A stretch of DNA of 9,107 bases from a bacterium (GCA_021817185.1 JAKAVU010000107.1:1-9107), one strand, 5' to 3'. Shown: positions 1 to 7,351, counted from the stretch's first letter. Numbers and translations: made by a program. The notes: a model not told the origin generated them from the letters alone.

Positions 1-3
1 TGA

Positions 4-3000
4 TCAGCCAGGGGCCTGGGCCGGCGTGAGCCGGCCCAGGCTGCGGGCGGTCTCGACCACCCCCAGCTGATCGAAGAGCTCCAAGCTCTCCTGGCGGACC
101 TCCGGCCCGGCGTCGGGCCAGAGGTCCGCCAGCGCGTTGAGCGATAGCGCCAGCTCGTAGCGGGCACCCCGGCGGCGGGCGATCTCTACTGACGCCCGCA
201 GGTGGGCAGAGACGGTGGTGGCATTCCCTCCCTCGCCGGCGCGCGCCAGGGCCAGCACCCGCTCCATCCAGGCCACCAGAAGGTCGCTTCCCTGGACGGA
301 CGCGGCGTCGCCCAGCACCTGTTGGGCAACCTCCACAGCTGACGAGAAGTTCGCCGACAGGAGCAGGGCCTCCGCTCGGGCGGCGTCCGCCTGCAGTACC
401 TGCAGGCTCTCCCCATCGCTGGCCGAGAGGGCGCGGGCCTGCCCCAGGAGGTCCAGCGCCCTCTCCGTGTCTCCACGTCTTGCAGCCAGCCGGCCCAGCA
501 GCATGGTCCCGTAGCTGATGAAGGTGGGCGTGCCGGCGGCTTGATAGGTGCGCAGGGCCTCCTCCAGGATCGTCTCGGCTCGCTGCAGGTGCCCCTGATC
601 CGCCAGGACCTCGGCGATGTTGCCCGCTCCGACCGCCGCGGTCCACTCATCCCCCGCGCGCCGGCAGGCTTCACACGATTGCGTGTAGAAGTCCACCGCC
701 TTGGACCAGTTGCCGGCGAAGTAGGCGCGGATGCCCAGCTGGTTGAGGGCCCGAGCCTCGAGCCAGGGCTGGTCGCCCAGGCGCCGCAGGATCTCCAGCG
801 CCCGGCTGGCGTGCTCGCTGTCGCCCCCGAATCCCAAAGTGAGTTCGGCGATGTCCAGGTGGACGAGGGCCGTGGCCAGAACCTCCGGGGCGCCGGCGGA
901 GTCGGCCAGCCGCACCGCGTCCAGGAGATGGTGGACCGCGTCCCGGCTGCGTCCCTGCCGATGACGCACCAGGCCGTACTGGGCACGAATCTCCGCGCGC
1001 AGGCGGGTGGCCTCCGGATCCTGTGCGTCCCCCAGGCTGCCTTCCGCTCGGGCTAGGGTCCCCAGTGTGAGCCGGTAGTTGCCCGAGCGGTCGGTCGCCA
1101 GCGCAATCTTGAGGTTGATCCGAGCCTTCTCCGGCCCCGCCTTGGCCCAGCGCCGGCTGGCTCGGTAGACCTCGGCGGCGCTGGCAAACTCCCCAAGCCT
1201 TCCCCGGGCGTCTCCCAGGGACTCTGCCACCTGGAGCAGTTCGGCGGGTTCGACGTCTCCCAAGGCCCGGGCCGCTTCGAGGGCCTGGTCGTAGAAGGTG
1301 GCCGCCTCGAAGTTGGCGTACACGGTCCGAGCTTGATCACCGGCCAGCCGGGCATAGCGCCAGGCCGGTCGGTGCTGCAGAGCGTGTCCGAAGTGAAGGG
1401 CGAGCAGGCCGGCGATCTCTGCCGCATCGCCACCGGCCCGCCGTTCCAGCACCTCTCCGGCCCTCGCGTGCAGCTCCCTCCGGCGCGCGTAGGGCAACCC
1501 CTCGTAGGCCGCGTCGCGCAGCATGTTGTGCCGAAAGCGCAGGTTGCCCGAGGCGTCGGCGGCGAGGAACTCCTCCAGGGCACCCAGCCGTTCCGAGTCG
1601 AGCGCCTCCTCTGTCATCTCCTCCACAACCGGTACGGAGACCTGCAAGCCCAGGACAGAGGCCACCCGCAGGAGGCGCCGATCCGGTGGGGATAGCCGGT
1701 CGATCTGCGCCGCCAGCACCTCCTCGACGGTGTCCGGCAGAGAGGTGCCGAAGCCCGACTGTCGCCCGGTCTCTATCAACTGCAGGAGGAAGAGGGGGTT
1801 GCCGCCGCCGCGCTCCGAGATGGTTCGGAGCTCATGCGGAGCGAGCGGTTGCTGGCTGGTGGCGGAGAGCAGAAGCTGAGCGACAGCCGGCTCACTCAGG
1901 GGCTCCAGCTCGCAGCTCACGACGTTGGCCAGACCATCTGTGCGCAGGCCTTTCTCCTGCGGTCGCCGGGAAAGGACCAGCAACCAAGGTCGGCTGGAGA
2001 GGGAGCCGATCACCGCCCGAACCAGCCCGGAGCTGGCGTCATCCATCCAATGGGTGTCGTCGAAGAGGATCAGGGTGGGGCCGGCCAGCACCGTGGTCAT
2101 GAACTGGAGGACGGCGTCCTCGAGGCGCTCTCGGCGGAAGCGCTCCTCCAGGGCGTTCACCTCCGGGGTGGGGGGTACCTCGGCTCCCACCACTCCGGCC
2201 AAGAGCGGCAGCCACGGAAGCAGCCGGGGGGACAGCTGCTGGACCGACTCCGTCAGCGCCCGCCCGATCGCCTCTGGCGCAGATCCGGGATCCACCCCCA
2301 GCGCCTGGAGCCCCAACGCCCCCATCGACGCATACGGGAGCATTGACCGGTACTCGTCGCACACAACTGAGAGGATTGACACGCCCGCGGCCCGCCGCTG
2401 GAGCTCCTCGAGGAGCCGGGACTTGCCGATTCCCGGCGGCCCCAACAGCTCCACGCAGCTACCCTCTTTGTTGGCCGCGGCGACCAGGCGCTCTTCGAGT
2501 AGCTGCAATTCGTTGTTCCGCCCCACCAGGTCCGGCCCGTGTGTCCCCAGAGCGGCCGCGCTCCGCTCCGGGGATCCCAACCGGTGGGCGTGGACCGGCT
2601 GGGATTTCCCCTTGACCAGGAAGGGCTCCAACTCTTCGCTCTGGAAGCGGATCCGGCTGCGCCCCAGCGCGGCTTCGGAAGCGAGGAGCTCACCGGGGGC
2701 AGCGCGCCCCATGAGCCGGGCGGCGAGGTTGATGGCGTCTCCCTTGGCGGAGTAGGTGCGGCGGTAGGAGGGGCCAAAGTCCCCGGTGAAGACCCGGCCG
2801 TGATTGACCCCTGCCCGGAGCCTCAGCCCGCCCGCCTGGTTCAGGATCTCCCGGACCGCGACCAGCAGCCGTCCCGTGTCATCGTCGGTCGCCCGGGGGG
2901 CGCCCGAAACCAGCATGACCTTGCCCCCATCCTCGGCTATGTCGGTCTCCCAGAAGGTGACGCCGTGCACCTCGCACACCTCCTGGACCAGCGACACCAC

Positions 3001-3873
3001 CCGGTTCAGCTCTTGGGCCAGCTCATGCACACCTTTGTCGGCCAGGAACTGGTCCACCCCCCCGAACTCCAAGAACGCCACCGCCACCTGCCGGTGTTCG
3101 CTCTCGACTGGAATGGCCAGGAGGTGGGTGCGCAGGCCACTGGGCAGACTGAGGCTGGGCCGGTAGGCTCCGAGGTCAGGCGGCGGGTCTGGAGCCGACG
3201 CCGCGAGTCGGGGTGGGCCGGCGATGAGGACCCCATCCTCCTTGGCAGCTCCGAGCACAGCGGGATCCAGGTGGCGGGCGGTCGCCTCGCTCACCACGAT
3301 CTCGCCTGCCTCCGCGACCGCCTCCATGTGAGCGGTGACCGTCGCCGCCGGGCCGGTCACCAGCAGCTCGCGGTGTCGGCTCCCCACCAGGAAGAACGTG
3401 AAGAGCCCGCTGTTGATACCCACGGACATGCGCAGGGTGGACGGCCCCGCCGAGGTCCTGAGGTTGCCCAGCCGCGTCATACGCCGTTGCATCTGGCAGG
3501 CGGCCGCGACCGCCCGCAGAGCGTGCTGGGGCCCCGGGAACCACACCAGAACGGCGTCTCCCCCCCACTTCACCAGCTCACCGGAATTGGCGTAGGCAAC
3601 CTCGAGCAGGCTGCCGAAGGTCCGGTCCAGGTATCCGGTCAGCTCCTCGGCACCGGCCTTGCCGCGCGAGGCCAGCATCTCGGTGAGCTTGGTGAAGCCT
3701 GAAATGTCGACGAAGGCGAGGGTGCCCTCCATCTCCCGGACCAGCTCCCCTGAGCCGGCGGCGACCCAAGCCAGGGCCAGCCTGGGGACGTACGGGAGGA
3801 GGGCCGACTCCGCCTCCTCACCCCGCGGCTCATCGCGGGACACCGCAGGGCTAGGGAGCCCGATTTCGTTCAC
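4..3873 (-). CDS. Two-domain class III nucleotide cyclase / AAA ATPase / TPR signalling protein
   Basis: This is a complete 1289-residue, probably cytoplasmic, multidomain regulator. It starts at GTG; a partial Shine-Dalgarno GGCGGGA lies 8 nt upstream (3882-3888), and the next Met (residue 48) would remove the conserved LLPYVPRL leader. Domains in order: cyclase domain 1 (about 48-205) with FVDISGF (D56) and KWGGD (K102, D106); cyclase domain 2 (about 260-432) with GDAINLAAR (N382, R386); an AAA/STAND ATPase (about 448-700) with Walker A GPPGIGKS (478-485), Walker B LILFDD (601-606) followed by HW, and GGNPLFLLQL; then helical TPR-like repeats to the end (about 840-1280). This architecture is common in actinobacteria and relatives, usually with unknown signals. 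Domain 1 lacks the catalytic Asn/Arg (T178, H182). Domain 2 lacks the metal aspartates (E269, G317). I infer one composite site or a regulatory pseudo-cyclase, with the ATPase and TPRs as a switch and protein-binding platform. Confidence 0.93.
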   Translation of the reverse strand: MNEIGLPSPAVSRDEPRGEEAESALLPYVPRLALAWVAAGSGELVREMEGTLAFVDISGFTKLTEMLASRGKAGAEELTGYLDRTFGSLLEVAYANSGELVKWGGDAVLVWFPGPQHALRAVAAACQMQRRMTRLGNLRTSAGPSTLRMSVGINSGLFTFFLVGSRHRELLVTGPAATVTAHMEAVAEAGEIVVSEATARHLDPAVLGAAKEDGVLIAGPPRLAASAPDPPPDLGAYRPSLSLPSGLRTHLLAIPVESEHRQVAVAFLEFGGVDQFLADKGVHELAQELNRVVSLVQEVCEVHGVTFWETDIAEDGGKVMLVSGAPRATDDDTGRLLVAVREILNQAGGLRLRAGVNHGRVFTGDFGPSYRRTYSAKGDAINLAARLMGRAAPGELLASEAALGRSRIRFQSEELEPFLVKGKSQPVHAHRLGSPERSAAALGTHGPDLVGRNNELQLLEERLVAAANKEGSCVELLGPPGIGKSRLLEELQRRAAGVSILSVVCDEYRSMLPYASMGALGLQALGVDPGSAPEAIGRALTESVQQLSPRLLPWLPLLAGVVGAEVPPTPEVNALEERFRRERLEDAVLQFMTTVLAGPTLILFDDTHWMDDASSGLVRAVIGSLSSRPWLLVLSRRPQEKGLRTDGLANVVSCELEPLSEPAVAQLLLSATSQQPLAPHELRTISERGGGNPLFLLQLIETGRQSGFGTSLPDTVEEVLAAQIDRLSPPDRRLLRVASVLGLQVSVPVVEEMTEEALDSERLGALEEFLAADASGNLRFRHNMLRDAAYEGLPYARRRELHARAGEVLERRAGGDAAEIAGLLALHFGHALQHRPAWRYARLAGDQARTVYANFEAATFYDQALEAARALGDVEPAELLQVAESLGDARGRLGEFASAAEVYRASRRWAKAGPEKARINLKIALATDRSGNYRLTLGTLARAEGSLGDAQDPEATRLRAEIRAQYGLVRHRQGRSRDAVHHLLDAVRLADSAGAPEVLATALVHLDIAELTLGFGGDSEHASRALEILRRLGDQPWLEARALNQLGIRAYFAGNWSKAVDFYTQSCEACRRAGDEWTAAVGAGNIAEVLADQGHLQRAETILEEALRTYQAAGTPTFISYGTMLLGRLAARRGDTERALDLLGQARALSASDGESLQVLQADAARAEALLLSANFSSAVEVAQQVLGDAASVQGSDLLVAWMERVLALARAGEGGNATTVSAHLRASVEIARRRGARYELALSLNALADLWPDAGPEVRQESLELFDQLGVVETARSLGRLTPAQAPG

Positions 3874-4045
3874 TGGAGGCGTCCCGCCGCCGGGATCGGG
3901 CCGATCAGGAGCCGGCTGGCACCGTGCCTCAAGGGGAGACTCAAGCCCGACAGGGAGCCGCTTCGAAACGGGCCGTCAGCACGCCGACCCGCCAGCTCGA
4001 TGCCGCCTGACCTGTCCCTCGCGCCGAGTTGGAATGAATGGCGCC

Positions 4046-4061
4046 GCCGCGAGCTCGCGGC
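4046..4061. repeat. Perfect 16-bp palindrome
   Basis: GCCGCGAGCTCGCGGC is self-complementary over all eight base pairs and is centred on GAGCTC. It could bind a dimeric regulator of either flanking gene. In DNA this GC-rich a palindrome of this size can also arise by chance, and no family consensus is recognised. Confidence 0.4.
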
Positions 4062-4194
4062 CCTCGGCCGCTCATGGCACCGGGGGGACCCAGGCGCGGA
4101 CCGCGCAATTCGTACTCTCCGCCTTCCAGCCATCTGCACCCGGAGCCGCCAGGGAGCGGCCACAGTCGGTACTTGTCTCATCCCGGGTCCACGC

Positions 4195-4200
4195 TGTCAA
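4195..4200 (-). promoter_or_regulatory. Possible -35 element for the cyclase gene (weak)
   Basis: A perfect TTGACA hexamer lies on the minus strand about 320 nt upstream of the cyclase GTG. The hexamer 17 nt downstream is GACAAG, matching TATAAT at only three positions, so the pair is a weak promoter candidate. It would give a leader of roughly 290 nt. Confidence 0.22.
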
Positions 4201-4273
4201 TACCTCATCTCACCTCCGACCGGCACGCCGTCGCCGGAAAGGGCGGAAGTGGTGGAATCCGGAACTGACCAAA

Positions 4274-4300
4274 GTCACGGGCTGGGGCCAGCACCGTGAC
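4274..4300. repeat. Strong inverted repeat / hairpin in the divergent region
   Basis: The left arm GTCACGG-GCTGG pairs with the right arm CCAGC-A-CCGTGAC: twelve complementary positions interrupted only by one bulged A (4293) and turning at a GC-rich tip. No T-run follows on either strand, so it does not look like a classical intrinsic terminator. It lies 114 nt upstream of the reductase start. It may be an operator for a dimeric regulator, or an RNA hairpin in a leader of the reductase or the cyclase. Confidence 0.55.
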
Positions 4301-4396
4301 GGCGACGGACTCTCCCCCGGCTGCCGTGGCGTTGGCCAGCCCTGTGCGTGATGATGGGTCCGGGCGTCGATGCTCGCTTCTGGACCCCGTCAATTT

Positions 4397-4403
4397 GGGA
4401 GGA
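4397..4403 (+). promoter_or_regulatory. Ribosome binding site of the aldo/keto reductase
   Basis: GGGAGGA lies 11 nt before the ATG at 4415. It supports that start over the in-frame ATG at 4370, which lies upstream of the site and would add 15 residues unlike the family's N-terminus. Confidence 0.6.
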
Positions 4404-4414
4404 CACGGCTGATC

Positions 4415-5383
4415 ATGGAATACGTGCATCTGGGTCGCTCGGGTTTGATGGTGAGCCGGCTCTGTCTCGGCACGATGAACTTCGGGACCAGAGCTGAGCC
4501 GCCGGTGGCCCACCGGATCATGGACCGGGCGCTGGAGATGGGGTTCAACTTCTTCGACACCGCCAACGTGTACGGGCGCGCGGTCAGGATCGGCCTCACC
4601 GAGGAGGTGGTCGGGGATTGGCTGAGCCAGGGCGACCACCGCCAGCGTGTGGTTCTGGCGACCAAGGTCTTCGCCCGCACCTCCGACTGGCCCAACGAGG
4701 GAGGTTTGTCGGCACGGCACATCATCAGCGCCTGCGAGGCCTCCCTCCGCCGACTGCGCACCGACCACATCGACCTCTACCAGATGCACCATGTGGATCG
4801 CGGCACGCCCGTGGACGAGACGCTCGAGGCCTTCGAACTCCTCCGCCAGCAGGGCAAGGTCACCTACTTTGGCTCCTCGAACTTCGCCGGTTGGCACCTG
4901 GCGCGCTACCAGGAGCACGCGCGGGCCCGGGGAACGCAGGGCTTGGTGAGTGAGCAGTCCCTGTACAACCTCCTCTCCCGCGAGGTGGAGCTGGAGGTGC
5001 TCCCAGCCTGCCGCGAGTACGGGATCGGGATGATCCCATGGAGCCCTCTGGCCTCCGGCATCCTGGGTGGCGCGCCCGGGGCGGACCACGGCGGGAGGCG
5101 CTCCGACGCCGGGGCCAGGGAGCGCGGCGCCAAGCACCGTGACCAGCTCGCCGCCTTTGAGCAGCTCTGCCGGGAGGCCGGAAGCCAGCCCTCCGAGGTG
5201 GCCCTGGCCTGGTTGCTGGCCCAGCCCGGGGTGACCGCCCCGATCATCGGGCCGAGGACGGAGGAGCAGCTGACTCAGGCTGCCCTGGGACTCGATGTCC
5301 AGCTGGGAGATGCCGAGCTGGCCCGCCTGGACCAGATCTTCCCCGGCCCGGGAGGCGCCGCTCCCGAGGCGTATGCCTGGTAG
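4415..5383 (+). CDS. Aldo/keto reductase
   Basis: This gene encodes a 322-residue cytosolic NAD(P)H-dependent oxidoreductase of the aldo/keto reductase superfamily, which reduces aldehydes or ketones (or works in reverse) in a TIM barrel. The start at ATG 4415 places the typical opening (YVHLGRSGLMVSRLCLGTMNFG) at the N-terminus and follows a GGGAGGA site. The catalytic tetrad is complete: D48 and Y53 in FFDTANVYG, K84 in LATKVF, H125 in DLYQMHH. Cofactor-side motifs are present: GSSNFAGW (153-160), SEQSLYNLLSRE (179-190), PWSPLASG (208-215) and IIGPRTEEQL (277-286). Length is normal. It most resembles the bacterial AKRs related to YajO/Tas or Kv-beta rather than the eukaryotic sugar reductases. 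The gene stands alone, divergent from the cyclase and convergent with the thioesterase, so context does not reveal the substrate. Confidence 0.94.
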   Translation: MEYVHLGRSGLMVSRLCLGTMNFGTRAEPPVAHRIMDRALEMGFNFFDTANVYGRAVRIGLTEEVVGDWLSQGDHRQRVVLATKVFARTSDWPNEGGLSARHIISACEASLRRLRTDHIDLYQMHHVDRGTPVDETLEAFELLRQQGKVTYFGSSNFAGWHLARYQEHARARGTQGLVSEQSLYNLLSREVELEVLPACREYGIGMIPWSPLASGILGGAPGADHGGRRSDAGARERGAKHRDQLAAFEQLCREAGSQPSEVALAWLLAQPGVTAPIIGPRTEEQLTQAALGLDVQLGDAELARLDQIFPGPGGAAPEAYAW

Positions 5384-5393
5384 GCGGGACGGC

Positions 5394-5861
5394 TCACCGT
5401 GGGGTTGCTCGCTGCCGGTCCGCTCGTCTGGTCAGCGTCGCAGCGGTTGCCGGGGCCGCCACCCGCACCAGCTCCTCGGGGACAGGCGCCGGCCTCCCGT
5501 CCGAGAGCCGCACCCAGGCCCACTCGGTGGAAATCTCCGCCAGTAGGCGGTGGTCCGATGCCCGGTGCACCGTCGTCCGGCGCTGCCCTCGGGTGCCGCG
5601 GATCAGCTCGACCTGGACCATGAGCTCCAGCTCATCTCCGAAGCGAGCCGGAGCGTGGTAGGTCACGTCGTGGTGGCGGATGACCCAGCCCCCACCATGC
5701 TGGGATGCCCACTGCGCCCCGAACCCGCTCGCCTCGGCGTGGCGCGAAGCCATCTCCTCTGCCCAGTTGAGGTAGACGGCGTTGTTGACGTGCCCGTAGG
5801 CGTCGATCTCGTACTGCCGCACGCGCCACCGGTCCCGGTAGGTCAGAGGGTCGGGATCCAC
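5394..5861 (-). CDS. Acyl-CoA thioesterase, 4-hydroxybenzoyl-CoA thioesterase-like (hotdog fold)
   Basis: This gene encodes about 155 residues of the hotdog-fold 4HBT family, which hydrolyses acyl-CoA or acyl-ACP thioesters to the free acid and CoA. The signature is YEIDAYGHVNNAVYLNWAEE (17-36 from the chosen start): D20 matches the catalytic Asp of Pseudomonas 4HBT-type enzymes, and HVNN-YLN is typical of the family. HHDVTYHAPARFGDELEL (63-80) is the usual central strand region. I chose the GTG at 5861 because the family's conserved region begins a few residues later; the upstream in-frame extension to 6005 (48 residues) is low-complexity, Pro/Ala-rich and overlaps the divergent membrane gene. 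A GGGGGA purine run abuts the GTG too closely for a normal Shine-Dalgarno, so the start may be leaderless or slightly different. The C-terminal 25 residues are Ala/Arg-rich. The substrate chain cannot be assigned. Confidence 0.88.
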   Translation of the reverse strand: MDPDPLTYRDRWRVRQYEIDAYGHVNNAVYLNWAEEMASRHAEASGFGAQWASQHGGGWVIRHHDVTYHAPARFGDELELMVQVELIRGTRGQRRTTVHRASDHRLLAEISTEWAWVRLSDGRPAPVPEELVRVAAPATAATLTRRADRQRATPR

Positions 5862-5867
5862 TCCCCC

Positions 5868-5873
5868 ATTATT
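5868..5873 (-). promoter_or_regulatory. Possible -10 element for a leaderless thioesterase transcript
   Basis: On the minus strand AATAAT (five of six matches to TATAAT) ends 6 nt before the thioesterase GTG and is the only AT-rich hexamer in the divergent gap. This spacing would place transcription initiation at or near the start codon, as in leaderless genes common in actinobacteria. No good -35 element is visible at 15-18 nt. Confidence 0.3.
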
Positions 5874-5936
5874 CCCGGGCGGCTGTCTGGACCAGGGCGG
5901 CGGCGCGGCCGCATCATCGCAGGGTTTGGGCCACGC

Positions 5937-5942
5937 GGAGGG
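5937..5942 (+). promoter_or_regulatory. Ribosome binding site deciding the TTG start of the membrane protein
   Basis: GGAGGG lies 5 nt before TTG 5948. It is the best-placed Shine-Dalgarno for this reading frame, and the in-frame GTG at 5972 has no comparable site. Confidence 0.55.
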
Positions 5943-5947
5943 CAGGG

Positions 5948-7351
5948 TTGCAAGCTGAGACCGGCACTGGTGTGCGGGCACATCTGACCCGCCTCGTTCC
6001 CGCATGGCGCCCGTCCGGGGAGCGTGCTGACCGACTGGTCGTGCTCGCCCTGGCCATGGTGGCGTTCAAGGCTTCGAACTCCCAGTTCTTGAGCCAGCAC
6101 CTGCCCGGGAGGGGAGCGGAGCTGGCCAACTTCATCCTCGAGTATCTGGCCTTCCTGATCTTCTGCGTCCTGACGGTCCTGGCCCTGCGTCGTCCCCTGG
6201 CCTCCTGGGTGGTCCGCTGCAGGCCCCACCGTCTCCTAGCCATGAGCCCCCTGTTCGCCGCCCTGGCCCTCCTGGTCGTGCTGTTCACCGCCGTGCCCCC
6301 GGTGGTAGGGGGCCGGCAGCTGGTGGACGATGCCAACGCCATGGCCGTCTGCGGCGCTCGGGCGATCGCTGCCGGCGCCGACCCCTATCGGGTCCCGGAG
6401 ATCACCTGCCTGCACTCGCTAGGCGTCTCGCCCACCCTCGCCACCCCCCTCAAGGTCGGGCCCCTTAAGAACGTGGCCGTGTACCCGACCCCGGCCCAGA
6501 TCCTGGCCGCGGCCAGCAGCCCGGACCAGGGAGGTCTTCGGCTCTTCTCCCCCCTGGGGAAGCCGCCCCTGACCCCGGTGGCCATGGTGCCCGTCGCCGG
6601 CCTGCCCCTCTGGGCCAGGACGGTGTGGACCGCCCTCCCGGTCCTGGCTCTGCTCCTGGCACTGATCTTCGCCGCCGGGTCGCTCTGGCCAGCTGCCGGC
6701 GCACTGCTCCTGCTCACTCTCTTTCTGAACGGCTCACTGGTCAACTTCGCAGCCAACGGCAACGGCGAGACGTTCGCCTACGTGCTCATGGCCCTCTCTG
6801 TACTCTGGATCCGCCGCCCCGTGATCTCCGCCGTCTGCCTGGCGCTGGCCGTGGGAAGCAACCAGCTGGCCTGGTTCTTTGCCCCGGGTTATCTGCTTCT
6901 GGCGATCGAGGAGGGCCAGCTGGGGCGCCGCCTGGTGGCCGGGGCCGCGACGCTTGTCATCGCTGTCGTCCCCTGGCTTCTTCGGTACCCTGACGCTCTC
7001 GGCACTATCGTCGGGAACCTCCGAGCGCACACCTTTCCGCTGGGTTCGGGCCCCATCACCCTGGTGCTGGGCGGGTTCGTTCCGGCGCCGTCACGCACCC
7101 TCCTGCTGGCGCTGACGGCGGCGGCGATGTTGGGCCTCTGGGCCTGGGGGGCGCTGGCCCGAGAGTACCGCGTCGCGGCCTCGGTACTCATCCTCGCCGG
7201 ATTCTGGCTGAGCTGGCGCAGCCTGGACGAGTACTTGGCCCAGATCCCCCTGCTGGCGCTGGTGGCCCTGTTCGCTGTCCTGGGTGGTCGAGGGACGGAG
7301 GACACCCGGGATCCGGCCCTACCCGCCTCCGGTCACCCGAGCTCAACGTAA
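5948..7351 (+). CDS. Polytopic membrane protein, possibly GT-C/GT87-like glycosyltransferase
   Basis: This gene encodes a 467-residue integral membrane protein starting at TTG after GGAGGG. Hydrophobic segments are visible at about 28-41, 60-80, 97-118, 225-243, 246-264, 275-287, 290-318, 328-345, 383-402, 408-423 and 431-446, so roughly ten to twelve helices. Between the third and fourth lies an extended loop (120-205) with DDANAMAVCGARAIAAGADPYR, then AVYPTP and SPLGKPPLTPVAMVP. The acidic pair followed by a G-x-DPY motif and a later Pro-rich stretch recalls the polyprenol-phosphate-dependent GT87 (DUF2029) mannosyltransferases. Two helices precede this loop instead of one, and the usual F-x-Y-P-P pattern is not clear. 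The C-terminal 20 residues are hydrophilic. The call as a membrane protein is firm; glycosyl transfer is a tentative inference. The gene is divergent from the thioesterase and followed by an independently promoted operon. Confidence 0.85.
   Translation: MQAETGTGVRAHLTRLVPAWRPSGERADRLVVLALAMVAFKASNSQFLSQHLPGRGAELANFILEYLAFLIFCVLTVLALRRPLASWVVRCRPHRLLAMSPLFAALALLVVLFTAVPPVVGGRQLVDDANAMAVCGARAIAAGADPYRVPEITCLHSLGVSPTLATPLKVGPLKNVAVYPTPAQILAAASSPDQGGLRLFSPLGKPPLTPVAMVPVAGLPLWARTVWTALPVLALLLALIFAAGSLWPAAGALLLLTLFLNGSLVNFAANGNGETFAYVLMALSVLWIRRPVISAVCLALAVGSNQLAWFFAPGYLLLAIEEGQLGRRLVAGAATLVIAVVPWLLRYPDALGTIVGNLRAHTFPLGSGPITLVLGGFVPAPSRTLLLALTAAAMLGLWAWGALAREYRVAASVLILAGFWLSWRSLDEYLAQIPLLALVALFAVLGGRGTEDTRDPALPASGHPSST

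Larger units (their letters stand above)
3874..4414. other. 541-bp divergent intergenic region, no convincing gene
   Basis: This region separates the divergently transcribed cyclase-ATPase and aldo/keto reductase genes. It holds a strong imperfect hairpin (4274-4300), a perfect 16-bp palindrome (4046-4061), an isolated minus-strand TTGACA (4195-4200) and the reductase Shine-Dalgarno (4397-4403). Reading frames here translate to Arg/Pro/Ser-rich sequence typical of non-coding GC-rich DNA. I see no tRNA, riboswitch or well-formed plus-strand promoter. The length is generous for such a compact stretch of genome, so it is likely regulatory. Confidence 0.6.

Noticed and set aside
2539..3702. Long open frame (387 codons) antisense to the cyclase domains
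   Set aside because: It is a mirror of a clearly coding strand in GC-rich DNA; the translation is low-complexity with no motifs, whereas the minus frame has intact cyclase signatures.
3870..4181. Minus-strand 103-codon frame whose TGA overlaps the cyclase GTG, resembling a translationally coupled upstream gene
   Set aside because: The translation is Arg/Ser/Pro-rich with no recognisable fold, its ATG lacks a good ribosome site, and the only TTGACA upstream would place the transcript start downstream of that ATG. The stop/start overlap is likely coincidence.
4274..4300. CRP-type cyclic-nucleotide-receptor site suggested by the TCAC/GTGA arms near a cyclase gene
   Set aside because: The half-sites are in the opposite orientation and too far apart compared with TGTGA-N6-TCACA.
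4205..5137. 310-codon minus-strand frame across the aldo/keto reductase gene
   Set aside because: The plus strand encodes a full aldo/keto reductase with all catalytic residues; the antisense frame has no recognisable domain.
5440..5450. GCAGCGGTTGC, resembling the LacI operator core, as a possible second operator
   Set aside because: It lies inside the thioesterase coding region near its 3' end, has one base less between half-sites and only one good half; most likely chance.
5862..6005. 48-residue N-terminal extension of the thioesterase
   Set aside because: Pro/Ala-rich and unlike the family, it overlaps the start of the divergent membrane protein gene; the hotdog domain begins right after GTG 5861.
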